From the IMG/VR virus record IMGVR_UViG_3300013108_000349, positions 1 to 52,910 of that record: a stretch of DNA of 52,910 nucleotides; one strand, 5' to 3'. Under the pieces are notes generated by a model. The model was not told the origin of the DNA, ran no database searches, and saw only the letters and a list, made by a program, of their open reading frames with translations. This document shows, piece by piece, positions 32,553 through 39,670 of this stretch; the first letter of the stretch is position 1; each line of letters begins with the position of its first letter. The translations under genes and the position numbers were made by a program. The stretch comes from a virus.

Positions 32553-33778
32553 ACTATATCCTTTAAAATATTCTTAGAGTCTTCTTTTACGATACTGTGA
32601 GGTCTGCCATCCGTAGCAGTGTATCGCGTTAGTTTTATCATGTCAAGATGATCGTAAATAGTCCAAGCCAAATCTTCTGGCCCGCATCTACCTTGGTCAA
32701 AGTCGTCAGCATTAGGACTAGATGCCCCAATAGTGCGTCCCATTTCATAGCTACCGCAACTAATCATAAGTGGTGCAAGTTTTCCGAAGTGGTCGCGACC
32801 TTGGTTTGCATTGACCTTTGGAGTACGGCCAAACTCAGAAGTAACAACAAGCATAACACGCTCGTACATTCCTCTCGCTTCTAGTGTATCCATAATCTTT
32901 GCTAGGTAATGATCTAGTTCTACCTGTCTGGTTTGTAGCGAGGTTGCTATATTGGTGTGCATGTCCCAACCGCCATAACTTAATGATACAAACTTAGAAC
33001 CAGCCTCTAGAAGTCGAATCGCAGTAAGGGCGTCCTGCCCCAAGGTAGCATCCTTGAACTCATCATAATCTGGATCGTTTTCAAAACGGAAAGCTTTTGA
33101 GCCGTTACCTAAAATAATATCAACAGACTGGTTGCGAAGATCACTCCAATCTTTTGCCATTTGTTGTTCTTTTGCGATAAAATTACCATCAATTATATTA
33201 AGGGCGTAGAGTCTACGCTTGAAGTCATCACTTTTACCAAGCAGTTGTAGGTCTTTTCTGCCCTCTCTAGTAGCATCAAACCCTGTGTACTTTCCTCCAA
33301 GCCAAGCTGCTCCATTGTGATCGTAAGAGCCTAGCTTAACATATGTTGGCAATCCATCATCTGTATTCACACCGTGATGCTTGCTCATCATACTACCATA
33401 ACTAGGCCACTTTGAGCTAGTACCAGCACCAAAGTTTGCTTCGCCTGTAACAACCCAGTGGACAGCAGATGCGTGATTCTGGTCCCTGTGACCAAACGCT
33501 CTAGGGATTGCGATTTTATCTGTACGCTTAGATAGCTCTGTGAACAAGCCGCCTAGCTCTACGCCTGCGACATTAGTTTTTGTAGCTCCGGTCACAGATC
33601 GCCGGTCAGCAGGAGCAAATGGAATAGGATTAAAGGTCTCAATATGACTAGCACCGCCGCCAAGAAAAAGGAACAATACTGCGGTATCGTCTTTTTTTGT
33701 ATCGTCTGCGTAAGTCGCTGTAATATTTCCACAGGCAAATGTAGTTGCTCCTAATTTAACAAAATCTCTTCTTTTCAT
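32549..33778 (-). CDS. DUF1501 family protein with twin-arginine signal
   Basis: A 409-residue protein of the DUF1501 family, abundant in Planctomycetes. 'MKRRDFVKLGATTFACG' is a twin-arginine export signal. The family pattern follows: 'GGGASHIETFNP', 'FGHRDQNHASA', 'SYGGWDMHTN', 'VTSEFGRTPKVNANQGRDHF' and a C-terminal 'ATDGRP'. DUF1501 proteins resemble the alkaline phosphatase superfamily (metal-binding Asp and His) but their role is unknown. It is in a transcript with a dockerin gene, a LamG gene and another twin-arginine protein. Its G+C looks higher than the neighbouring phage genes, suggesting transfer from a host. Confidence 0.9.
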   Translation of the reverse strand: MKRRDFVKLGATTFACGNITATYADDTKKDDTAVLFLFLGGGASHIETFNPIPFAPADRRSVTGATKTNVAGVELGGLFTELSKRTDKIAIPRAFGHRDQNHASAVHWVVTGEANFGAGTSSKWPSYGSMMSKHHGVNTDDGLPTYVKLGSYDHNGAAWLGGKYTGFDATREGRKDLQLLGKSDDFKRRLYALNIIDGNFIAKEQQMAKDWSDLRNQSVDIILGNGSKAFRFENDPDYDEFKDATLGQDALTAIRLLEAGSKFVSLSYGGWDMHTNIATSLQTRQVELDHYLAKIMDTLEARGMYERVMLVVTSEFGRTPKVNANQGRDHFGKLAPLMISCGSYEMGRTIGASSPNADDFDQGRCGPEDLAWTIYDHLDMIKLTRYTATDGRPHSIVKEDSKNILKDIV

Positions 33779-33982
33779 CTAAACCATCTCCTTCTTGTTG
33801 TGGTCATCGTCATGTAGTTTTTGAATAGGAACCATGACATAATCGCCTTTTATATAACGCTCAGGAATACGACCATGATTAGGGATAGTATAAGCAACAA
33901 AATCTTTTTCAGTTTTTCTAGCTAAAGCAGCACCAAAGAAAGGAACCGCTGCTAAAACCTTTATAAAGTTTCTTCTTTCCAT
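33779..33982 (-). CDS. Small twin-arginine signal protein (67 aa)
   Basis: A 67-residue protein starting 'MERRNFIKVLAAVPFFGAAL', a twin-arginine (RRxFIK) signal with a hydrophobic core. The remainder is short, basic and His/Asp-rich ('QKLHDDDHNKKEMV'). It adjoins the DUF1501 gene and starts at the LamG gene stop. It may be a partner of the DUF1501 protein or a folded metal-binding peptide. No family recognised. Confidence 0.68.
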   Translation of the reverse strand: MERRNFIKVLAAVPFFGAALARKTEKDFVAYTIPNHGRIPERYIKGDYVMVPIQKLHDDDHNKKEMV

Positions 33983-35496
33983 TATCCCACTCCTAAAAGC
34001 AATGCGTTAATAGAACCACCCCCACTAAGACCGCCTTCTTCTCCCCTTGCTGTAGATAAGATGCTTATCTCTTCATCAGATAAAACCCTTTGATAAATGC
34101 GAATATCATCAAAGTACAGCGACTCCGATGCTAAATTCCCCGCATAACCATCGAAATTTGACCATCCAAGATAATGATTTTGAGTAGCCTCAATCTCATT
34201 TCCAGCAAAACCTCCAGTGGCTTTGCTGGTTCCGTCAACAAAAACCTCTACTTCATTGGTGGTATAATTTCGTGTAAAGACTAGATGATGCCAGCTACCA
34301 TCATCGCTGCGTGGAACATCCGACACTGAAACACCGCCATTATTTACACCGTCATCAGCAAACGAACTTAAAAAACGGGTACTGTTGGTTCTCCGAGTAC
34401 CGTACCACTCAACCCCTGCTCCACTATCTTCGGGACCAATGAATGTAGTATTTGGGTCGCCACCATCCAGATTTGCTGTGAATTTAACCCAAATCGCAAA
34501 GGTGGTATCACCCGTAAAGTTGGGACTGAGTAATGCCGGTAGCTTAACTCTTGTTGTGGACGATACAGACATTTCAAAGGCAAAAAAGCCACCTGATCCC
34601 GTATCTGAAACAATCGAAAATGTTCCTTGTTTTTCTCCGTGGTAATTGTTTCCACTTAGATCACTTGTAGACTGATCCAAGGAAGGAGCGATCCATAAAA
34701 TCTCATCGCCCAATCCTGTGTACGAGTTTGCAGCATTTCTGCCAGCGGAAAGTTCTGTGATTTGTGACTGTGTTAAAACCGTATCCCACATTCTAACATC
34801 ATCTATTCGACCCTCAAACGGATAAAATATAGAACCGGTTAGAGTTCCGCCAGCAGTACGCTCTCTGATTGCACCAATCGAGTAATCGGCCCTTGTTCCT
34901 ACAACATTACTGTTTACAATACTTGTTGGCTGGGTTCCGTTTGTAAAGTATTGCTGCGTTCCAGAATATTTTACCCCATCAATATAACATATTATTCTAT
35001 TTTGAGTGGTTGAAAGGTTGGTAGCTGGTTCGTTTGCGTCATAGGTAAAAAGTACATGATACCATTGGTCTGCGTTTGGAATGGGGGCGAATACTTTTAG
35101 CCACTCATTATCAGTGTTTGACACCGTGGGATCGTAAAATCCGTTGCGAAAATATAAATCGTCACCAATCCTTCTTATCTGAATATTTCCTTTGTTCATT
35201 GCGTGATTAGCAACGATTATTTGAATACCTGTTCCAGATTCATATTTAACCCACGCACTAACGGTACATGTAACAGAACTATCAAGATCGGCAAAAGCAC
35301 CGTCTGCAAAGTGGCTGTCAACGGTGGGGAGGTCTGGAAGCGTGTCAAAAGCCGATGTTCCACCCGAATCTGTATCAGCGGTAATTTCGCCACCGTTATA
35401 GATGGTTAAATTTCTACCATTCCCAGAAATGTCGTTCAGACCACCATTAGCACCGCGACCAGCATTATGATGAATTAAAGGGGTTGGGATAGCCAT
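33982..35496 (-). CDS. Double LamG/concanavalin-like lectin protein
   Basis: A 504-residue protein with two concanavalin-like domains. Domain one spans about 20-230: 'TVSAWVKYESGTGIQIIVAN', 'ADQWYHVLFTYDANE', 'ICYIDGVKYSGTQQ'. Domain two spans about 265-480: 'TTFAIWVKFTANLDGG', 'GSWHHLVFTRNYTTNEVEVF'. Both end in 'FEGRIDDVRMWDTVL' or 'YFDDIRIYQRVLS', typical of LamG jelly-roll folds. It has no export signal. The C-terminus 'GGGSINALLLGVG' is short and glycine-rich. It may bind carbohydrate as a tail fibre or adhesin. It overlaps the dockerin gene by 22 nt. Confidence 0.78.
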   Translation of the reverse strand: MAIPTPLIHHNAGRGANGGLNDISGNGRNLTIYNGGEITADTDSGGTSAFDTLPDLPTVDSHFADGAFADLDSSVTCTVSAWVKYESGTGIQIIVANHAMNKGNIQIRRIGDDLYFRNGFYDPTVSNTDNEWLKVFAPIPNADQWYHVLFTYDANEPATNLSTTQNRIICYIDGVKYSGTQQYFTNGTQPTSIVNSNVVGTRADYSIGAIRERTAGGTLTGSIFYPFEGRIDDVRMWDTVLTQSQITELSAGRNAANSYTGLGDEILWIAPSLDQSTSDLSGNNYHGEKQGTFSIVSDTGSGGFFAFEMSVSSTTRVKLPALLSPNFTGDTTFAIWVKFTANLDGGDPNTTFIGPEDSGAGVEWYGTRRTNSTRFLSSFADDGVNNGGVSVSDVPRSDDGSWHHLVFTRNYTTNEVEVFVDGTSKATGGFAGNEIEATQNHYLGWSNFDGYAGNLASESLYFDDIRIYQRVLSDEEISILSTARGEEGGLSGGGSINALLLGVG

Positions 35497-35912
35497 ATTT
35501 TTTCTTCTTTCATTATAGTGTCTGTGTTATATTCTACAATAGGTAACTGTTCCGATTCCCCATAAGAATTTTGTTGCCTTGCTAAATAATTAAGAACAAG
35601 TAACGCATCTAAAGCACTTGCTCTGCCATCATTATTAACATCGTAGAACACTTCTGGATGAGGGTCTACACTAGCAGGATCAACTAATTCATAGCTCTCT
35701 TGAGAGTCTGTATATTTTCCAAGAGCCATTTCGTTAAGAATAATCAAAGCATCAAGAACTGTTGTTTCGCCTTGATTGTTCACATCTGTAGGTTCTGCGT
35801 AGTTATGCCAAGTGGGTTCTCCGCATTCTTCTGGTTGTGGAGCAGGAAAACAAATATCTGCTGCCATCATATTTCTCTGACTTAGCTTTTCTATTTTTAA
35901 TTTTCTTTTCAT
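35475..35912 (-). CDS. Dockerin-repeat protein with a planctomycete-type N-terminus
   Basis: A 145-residue protein. 'KLSQRNMMAADICFPAP' matches the 'LExRxLLAAD' N-terminal signature of planctomycete surface proteins. Two dockerin-type EF-hand repeats follow: 'EPTDVNNQGETTVLDALIIL' and 'YDVNNDGRASALDALLVLNY', with Asp, Asn and Gly at the calcium-binding positions and the hydrophobic helix after. Such repeats anchor proteins or bind cohesin-like partners. AGGGG precedes the start. Finding it in a phage is a strong host hint. Confidence 0.88.
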   Translation of the reverse strand: MKRKLKIEKLSQRNMMAADICFPAPQPEECGEPTWHNYAEPTDVNNQGETTVLDALIILNEMALGKYTDSQESYELVDPASVDPHPEVFYDVNNDGRASALDALLVLNYLARQQNSYGESEQLPIVEYNTDTIMKEEKIWLSQPL

Positions 35913-35937
35913 TGTTATCCCCTAAAGATTTATAAAC

Positions 35938-36245
35938 GCCAGTTTGGATAATAAGGTACTGGCAAACCCCAGACAGCTTATGCTGCCAATGCGAGACTTT
36001 CATCTGCAATTAAAAATTTAGAACCGTTTTAACGTAGCCTCAGTTCCAACTACGGATTGCAATTATTACATCATATTGTGGATCGAATCTATTTCACCCC
36101 CGTATATGGGAAGGGGATAGGGAATCGAACCCTATCGCTTCATCAGGACTTTTCCGTTGGGTCCAACGGGAGTTTCCCAAATCACATCAACCTGATCCCT
36201 CGCGAAAATTAAGTGGAGGTGTGCGGTACTGCCCCGCAGTCTCCG
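35938..36245 (-). ncRNA. ssrA: Circularly permuted transfer-messenger RNA (tmRNA)
   Basis: tmRNA rescues stalled ribosomes and tags the unfinished protein. Here the parts are in permuted order. First comes the T arm (TAGGG-TTCGATT-CCCTA, 36134-36118), acceptor strand TCCCCTT and CCA (36109-36107). After a 5-nt spacer comes the 5' acceptor strand GGGGGTG (36101-36095) and the D-loop motif GATTCGA (36089-36083). A pseudoknot follows: CGTAG/CTACG (36054-36050, 36037-36033) with GAACTG/CGGTTC (36046-36041, 36026-36021). Then the tag frame, 36007-35978, reads ADESLALAA-stop. The acceptor pairing has two G-U and one mismatch, and a classic G3-U70 pair is not obvious. Outer ends are estimates. Confidence 0.9.
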
Positions 36246-36275
36246 ACAACATCAATAATAACGTCTACAATCATA

Positions 36276-36296
36276 CCTTATTATACTCTAATAAGG
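36276..36296 (-). repeat. Perfect inverted repeat overlapping the tmRNA promoter
   Basis: CCTTATTA and TAATAAGG separated by 5 nt form a perfect 8-bp inverted repeat. It covers the TAG stop of the small Cys-rich gene and the TATAAT box. It could be an operator or an RNA hairpin; there is no following T run, so it is not a normal terminator. Confidence 0.6.
36280..36285 (-). promoter_or_regulatory. Promoter -10 box (TATAAT) for the tmRNA
   Basis: TATAAT on the minus strand in the context GAGTATAATAAGG, with TTGTAG 18 nt upstream as a possible -35 box. It lies about 35 nt upstream of the first tmRNA hairpin. It is embedded in a perfect inverted repeat, so it may be regulated. Confidence 0.6.
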
Positions 36297-36386
36297 ACAG
36301 TTTCTACAACCGCAACCGCAACAACTTCCTCTTTTTAAAAGTTCTTCTTTGGTAAAGGTCGCTTCTTTTTCTTCTGATTTACTCAT
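36288..36386 (-). CDS. Tiny cysteine-rich protein, CCGxGCxxCPY type (32 aa)
   Basis: A 32-codon frame, ATG to TAG, lying 1 nt after the stop of the upstream structural gene. The C-terminus is 'KRGSCCGCGCRNCPY'. The five-cysteine pattern 'KRGxCCGxGCRxCPY' is the conserved part of a small bacterial family (DUF5522 in my recollection), so the gene is very probably real despite its size. It is directly upstream of the tmRNA gene. The cysteines suggest metal binding. Function unknown. Confidence 0.8.
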   Translation of the reverse strand: MSKSEEKEATFTKEELLKRGSCCGCGCRNCPY

Positions 36387-36387
36387 A

Positions 36388-37158
36388 TCACCATGCCTTA
36401 CATGACCAATAACGTGCTTTCCACTTAGGACCAGGATTGCTACAGTTATGTCTTGCTCTAAAGTTTTTACGACGATTAGGAATATTTTTCTTAATCTTCA
36501 TATTGGGATCACCAAAACGAACGATTACAACTTTTCCGCTACCATTCTTAACATAAACAGCACTTTTCTTTGGACCACTCGGAGTTCTAAACGGCTTGTT
36601 TAAAGTTACCTTTCGGCCTTGATATTCAGCAGCTTTGCCTTTGTATAAAAGAGGTCTGCCGTCTTTTCTATGATTACCCCTTCTATTATATCTATACTGT
36701 TCACCAGTCTTAATGTCTTCGTATAAATATGATGCGTGAGTTCTGATATTTTCCCAAAGACTAGCTTCTTCGGTAGCAATATCCCACTCTACAACATCTT
36801 CATCTTGGTCATACCCATCATAATAGTCTTCACTTGCGGGTACATAAAAGTTGTCTTCTGTAAGTTCTTCGGTCCAGCCATTTACGGATTCAAGCGTAGC
36901 AACAGCACTAAGGAGAATGAAAAAATTTGTTAAATCTGAAAGAGCATGAGTTCTTTCTTCATACATGCAAGAAGCTGCCCATTGAATATCTTTTTCATAT
37001 AGTTCTGCACCTTCTGTATATGCTTTTTCACTAAATTTTTTAGGCCCATCTATGGCAATTCCTTGTTTGATAGCCTTTTTCTTAGCATCTGGCCCAGTAT
37101 AACACTGGCCGGAATCTCCATATTGCCAACCGTCTTTGCCACATCTTTTTATTGGCAT
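36388..37158 (-). CDS. Phage structural-type protein with C-terminal 'RARHNC...WSCKAW' domain
   Basis: A 256-residue protein. The N-terminus 'RCGKDGWQYGDSGQCYTGPD' followed by 'AKKKAIKQGIAI' and the C-terminus 'FGDPNMKIKKNIPNRRKNFR', 'ARHNCSNPGPKWKARYWSC' are two modules that recur in virion-associated proteins of large tailed phages. Between them is a helical and acidic region. I take it as a minor virion or prohead protein. The C-terminal module is Arg- and Cys-rich. It is the first gene after the SSB terminator. Confidence 0.7.
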   Translation of the reverse strand: MPIKRCGKDGWQYGDSGQCYTGPDAKKKAIKQGIAIDGPKKFSEKAYTEGAELYEKDIQWAASCMYEERTHALSDLTNFFILLSAVATLESVNGWTEELTEDNFYVPASEDYYDGYDQDEDVVEWDIATEEASLWENIRTHASYLYEDIKTGEQYRYNRRGNHRKDGRPLLYKGKAAEYQGRKVTLNKPFRTPSGPKKSAVYVKNGSGKVVIVRFGDPNMKIKKNIPNRRKNFRARHNCSNPGPKWKARYWSCKAW

Positions 37159-37191
37159 TTATATTCTCCTAACAAAAGGGGATATCTTTAT

Positions 37192-37229
37192 AAAAAAAGG
37201 GTCGATAATGTTAAATACACTATCAACCC
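37192..37229 (-). terminator. Intrinsic terminator after SSB
   Basis: On the minus strand, GGGTTGATAGTG pairs with CATTATCGACCC (12 base pairs with G-U) across a 7-nt loop, followed by seven T. It separates the SSB transcript from the structural and tmRNA region. Confidence 0.9.
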
Positions 37230-37252
37230 CTCTTTATTTAAAATTTTATGTG

Positions 37253-37654
37253 CTAAAATGGCACACTTTCATCAATTTCACCAGCCATACTTTTTGCAGC
37301 AGTACGATTTCCTCCTGATCCACCACTTCCTTTAGGTCCAAGATTAATCTTGTCTGCTACTAGACGCAATTTAGAACGCTTTACGCCCTCGTCTGTTTCC
37401 CAAGTATCTAGTTGAAGCCTTGCTTCGACCATGAGAAAAGCACCTTTTGTAAGGTATTCTGCAAGAACTTCTGCTTGCTTTCCCCAAAGTGTAATGTCTA
37501 CAAAAGTAGGTTCTTCTTTCTTTTCACCATCTTTTGACCACACACGATTTGAGCAAAGACCAATATCTGCTACTGCTGTACCTGCTGGGGTATAGCGAAG
37601 TTCAGTGTCTCTAGTAACTCTACCTGAACCAATCCACTTGTTAAGATCACTCAT
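37253..37654 (-). CDS. ssb: Single-stranded DNA-binding protein
   Basis: A 133-residue OB-fold SSB. 'NKWIGSGRVTRDTELRYTPA' and 'KKEEPTFVDITLWGKQAEVL' followed by 'YLTKGAFLMVEARLQLDTWE' are diagnostic of bacterial-type SSB. The protein ends with an acidic tip 'GEIDESVPF', close to the usual DDDIPF that binds repair and replication partners. It covers single-stranded DNA during replication and recombination. The gene precedes a strong terminator. Confidence 0.93.
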   Translation of the reverse strand: MSDLNKWIGSGRVTRDTELRYTPAGTAVADIGLCSNRVWSKDGEKKEEPTFVDITLWGKQAEVLAEYLTKGAFLMVEARLQLDTWETDEGVKRSKLRLVADKINLGPKGSGGSGGNRTAAKSMAGEIDESVPF

Positions 37655-37675
37655 TCTTTAATTCTCCATTTAAAT

Positions 37676-37909
37676 TCAAACATTAACACCACGATAACGC
37701 AAAGCTTTACGAGCAAGTCGTCGCCCGTAAGTAGTACCATTGTTTCTGACAAGCTTGCGGAACTCACCAGAAAAATCACTATGAGCCAAAGTCTGAGTAA
37801 CCTGTCTGGTAGAAAGTGACTCTGTTGCCCACTTTGTAAGGGTTGTCTTTACTTTTTGTGGAGACTCATCAATAAGGTTTGTCCAATTTACTGAATTTGC
37901 AGTTTTCAT
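37676..37909 (-). CDS. Small basic protein of unknown function (77 aa)
   Basis: A 77-residue protein, net basic, with a helical first part ('PQKVKTTLTKWATESLSTRQ') and an Arg-rich end ('RRLARKALRYRGVNV'). No recognised family. The position next to SSB and the charge suggest DNA binding. GAGG-like sequence precedes the start. Confidence 0.6.
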   Translation of the reverse strand: MKTANSVNWTNLIDESPQKVKTTLTKWATESLSTRQVTQTLAHSDFSGEFRKLVRNNGTTYGRRLARKALRYRGVNV

Positions 37910-37937
37910 CTAAAATCCTCTCTTTTTGTGAAAAAAA

Positions 37938-38192
37938 TTAGTTAGTTGTTACGAATGGGTTTTCGGATACATTATTATCAATGCTGGCAGGAGCAGAAAC
38001 ACTGGTTTGTCCCGCACCGTTTCCCAAAACCTGTTGTGTTCCTTGGCTATTGACCAGCTTGCACTCATCAAGATGTTCTTCAAGCTGCTTTACATACTGC
38101 TCTGCTTGAGCTAGTTGTTCTTTTGCTGAAACAAGTTGGTTTTCTACACTTGTAATATAAGCCGTTGCCATTTCATTTAAAGTGACAGTCAT
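37938..38192 (-). CDS. Coiled-coil small protein (84 aa)
   Basis: An 84-residue protein. Residues about 10-45 form a heptad coiled coil ('QLVSAKEQLAQAEQYVKQLE'), and the C-terminus is low-complexity with Asn, Gly and Ser and ends in 'NPFVTTN'. No function recognised. It lies between the NTF2-like gene and the SSB operon genes, with AGGAG before its start. Confidence 0.6.
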   Translation of the reverse strand: MTVTLNEMATAYITSVENQLVSAKEQLAQAEQYVKQLEEHLDECKLVNSQGTQQVLGNGAGQTSVSAPASIDNNVSENPFVTTN

Positions 38193-38200
38193 TCTTTCTC

Positions 38201-38566
38201 CTAGTTCTTATATGCTCTAATACTTTTCAATTTACCTTCTGAATCTATTTCCATCAGGTCAACTACATTAACTATACTCTTAAAATCTTGATTTGCACCA
38301 TGCAAATGATGAACTTTTTTTATTAAAATGAGATCGAACTCGATACATACAAACTTATCCCTATAGCATGAGTTTTTGATCGCAATGTTAATCTCGTCAT
38401 ACCTTTTAAACAGGTCTTTGTTTGCTTGTAGAACTCGCTCTTTACCAAAAATATCGTAAGTCCAATCCTTGAGGTGTATATTTTCTGCATAAAATTCTTC
38501 TAAAGATTCTAGGTCTTTTACAGCAAAAGCCCCAAGGTATTTTTTACATAAGTTTTCCCAGATCAT
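38201..38566 (-). CDS. NTF2/SnoaL-like fold protein
   Basis: A 121-residue protein with the NTF2-like pattern: an N-terminal helix ('MIWENLCKKYLGAFAVKDLE'), 'FYAENIHLKDWTYDIFGKER' and three C-terminal strands ('CIEFDLILIKK', 'IVNVVDLMEID'). Such proteins in sugar clusters may be isomerases or binding proteins. The start was chosen at the Met with AGAGG 7 nt upstream; an earlier in-frame Met eight codons before has no ribosome site. A TATAAT box lies 30 nt upstream of this start. It follows the glycan block. Confidence 0.6.
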   Translation of the reverse strand: MIWENLCKKYLGAFAVKDLESLEEFYAENIHLKDWTYDIFGKERVLQANKDLFKRYDEINIAIKNSCYRDKFVCIEFDLILIKKVHHLHGANQDFKSIVNVVDLMEIDSEGKLKSIRAYKN

Positions 38567-38595
38567 ACCCATTCCTCTTGTTAGTGCCATAATTT

Positions 38596-38601
38596 ATTAT
38601 A
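38596..38601 (-). promoter_or_regulatory. Promoter -10 box (TATAAT) before the NTF2-like gene
   Basis: TATAAT on the minus strand, context GAAGTATAATAAATT, in the 21-nt gap before the first Met of the NTF2-like frame and 30 nt before the start with the ribosome site. The GAAGTATAAT context is identical to the box before the HNH gene. No strong -35 is seen. Confidence 0.5.
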
Positions 38602-38611
38602 CTTCTGTTTT

Positions 38612-39670
38612 CTATCTTACATGTATTTTTTTTGAAAACTCTGGAATATTTTTCCAAGGCCGATAAACCGAAGAATACATTTTGTAATCATCTGTTAGAT
38701 CACATAACTCATCAATACAATTAATAGAATTGCTCATTAGGCTATATAACATAGCCTGTCTGACTAATTTATCACAAAGTAAAAAGTCTGGGCATTTTTT
38801 ATCTAAACATTTATATTCTGCTTTGTTCATAATTTCATTTAACATATCGCTATGGTTTTCTTTATTTAGCTTGAATTTCCAATAATTGCTTCTACACTCA
38901 AACTCACCCATAGTACTAACGTCTATAATTTCAAAATACTTCTGCATTAACGATTTGTGATTTGCACAAACAGGGTTTTCATTTTTATGAAGAAGATAGT
39001 TTATAGCAAGCCTGCACTCAGGAGGAACACATGTTTCGTTAACACCGTTAAAACTTGTAACATCTGTATTGTACAAATATTCTATATATCTATCGTTTTT
39101 CAGACAGTCTTCAAAATATAGCGGATTTATAATCTTTTCTACTAATTCTGCATAAGAAGACAGAAAAAACTCTTTCATATTTTTATAGCTTCCTGCTATT
39201 ATATGATCGCCAATATGATATGGAAAATCTTTTCTAAAAAATATATTAGAACATATTATTTTATCAGGATTAGACTTCATCTTTTCTATCAAAGGAATAT
39301 AGTTTTCAAAATACTCATCTGTTCTTATTTTAATAGCGTAGTCGTATTTATTATCTTTACCGTCTACTTCAATTTGTTTAAACGCATTAGCAGATGTTAA
39401 AACTTGATTACCGTAGTTATTAGCATTAAGCATATCAAAAACTTGTATGTTTTTTAAATCTTCTGCATAAACATAATTTACTTTTGACCACTTTTTAAAT
39501 TCAGATATAGTCTTAAAATCATCATCGTCTTCCTTTGTTTCAAAAGTTGATACTATTATATCGTAGTTGGGAAAAAAAGAATCTAAATAAGAAATACTTT
39601 GTGATAAGTTTTGTAGCACTGATGCTACAAGTGGCCCCTGTATTATTATCGCTACATCGGTACTATTCAT
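38612..39670 (-). CDS. WavE-like lipopolysaccharide synthesis protein
   Basis: A 352-residue protein of the WavE type. 'AIIIQGPLVASVLQNLSQSI' and 'FPNYDIIVSTFETKEDDDD' match the conserved start 'vaIvIQGP...IVlStWe', and 'KIRTDEYFENY' is the metal-binding acidic region. Vibrio WavE acts in lipopolysaccharide core synthesis. The C-terminal half has a CLDKKCPDFLLC cysteine stretch. It overlaps the sulfotransferase-like gene and presumably takes part in glycan assembly. Specific substrate unknown. Confidence 0.72.
   Translation of the reverse strand: MNSTDVAIIIQGPLVASVLQNLSQSISYLDSFFPNYDIIVSTFETKEDDDDFKTISEFKKWSKVNYVYAEDLKNIQVFDMLNANNYGNQVLTSANAFKQIEVDGKDNKYDYAIKIRTDEYFENYIPLIEKMKSNPDKIICSNIFFRKDFPYHIGDHIIAGSYKNMKEFFLSSYAELVEKIINPLYFEDCLKNDRYIEYLYNTDVTSFNGVNETCVPPECRLAINYLLHKNENPVCANHKSLMQKYFEIIDVSTMGEFECRSNYWKFKLNKENHSDMLNEIMNKAEYKCLDKKCPDFLLCDKLVRQAMLYSLMSNSINCIDELCDLTDDYKMYSSVYRPWKNIPEFSKKIHVR

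Noticed and set aside
36107-36245. An ordinary tRNA at the TTCGATT arm
   Set aside because: There is a good T arm and CCA, but no matching 5' acceptor, D arm or 7-nt anticodon arm upstream. The downstream D-loop motif and tag frame show it is tmRNA.
38567-38590. Earlier start codon for the NTF2-like gene
   Set aside because: It would be almost leaderless from the TATAAT box; the Met eight codons later has AGAGG at the right distance.
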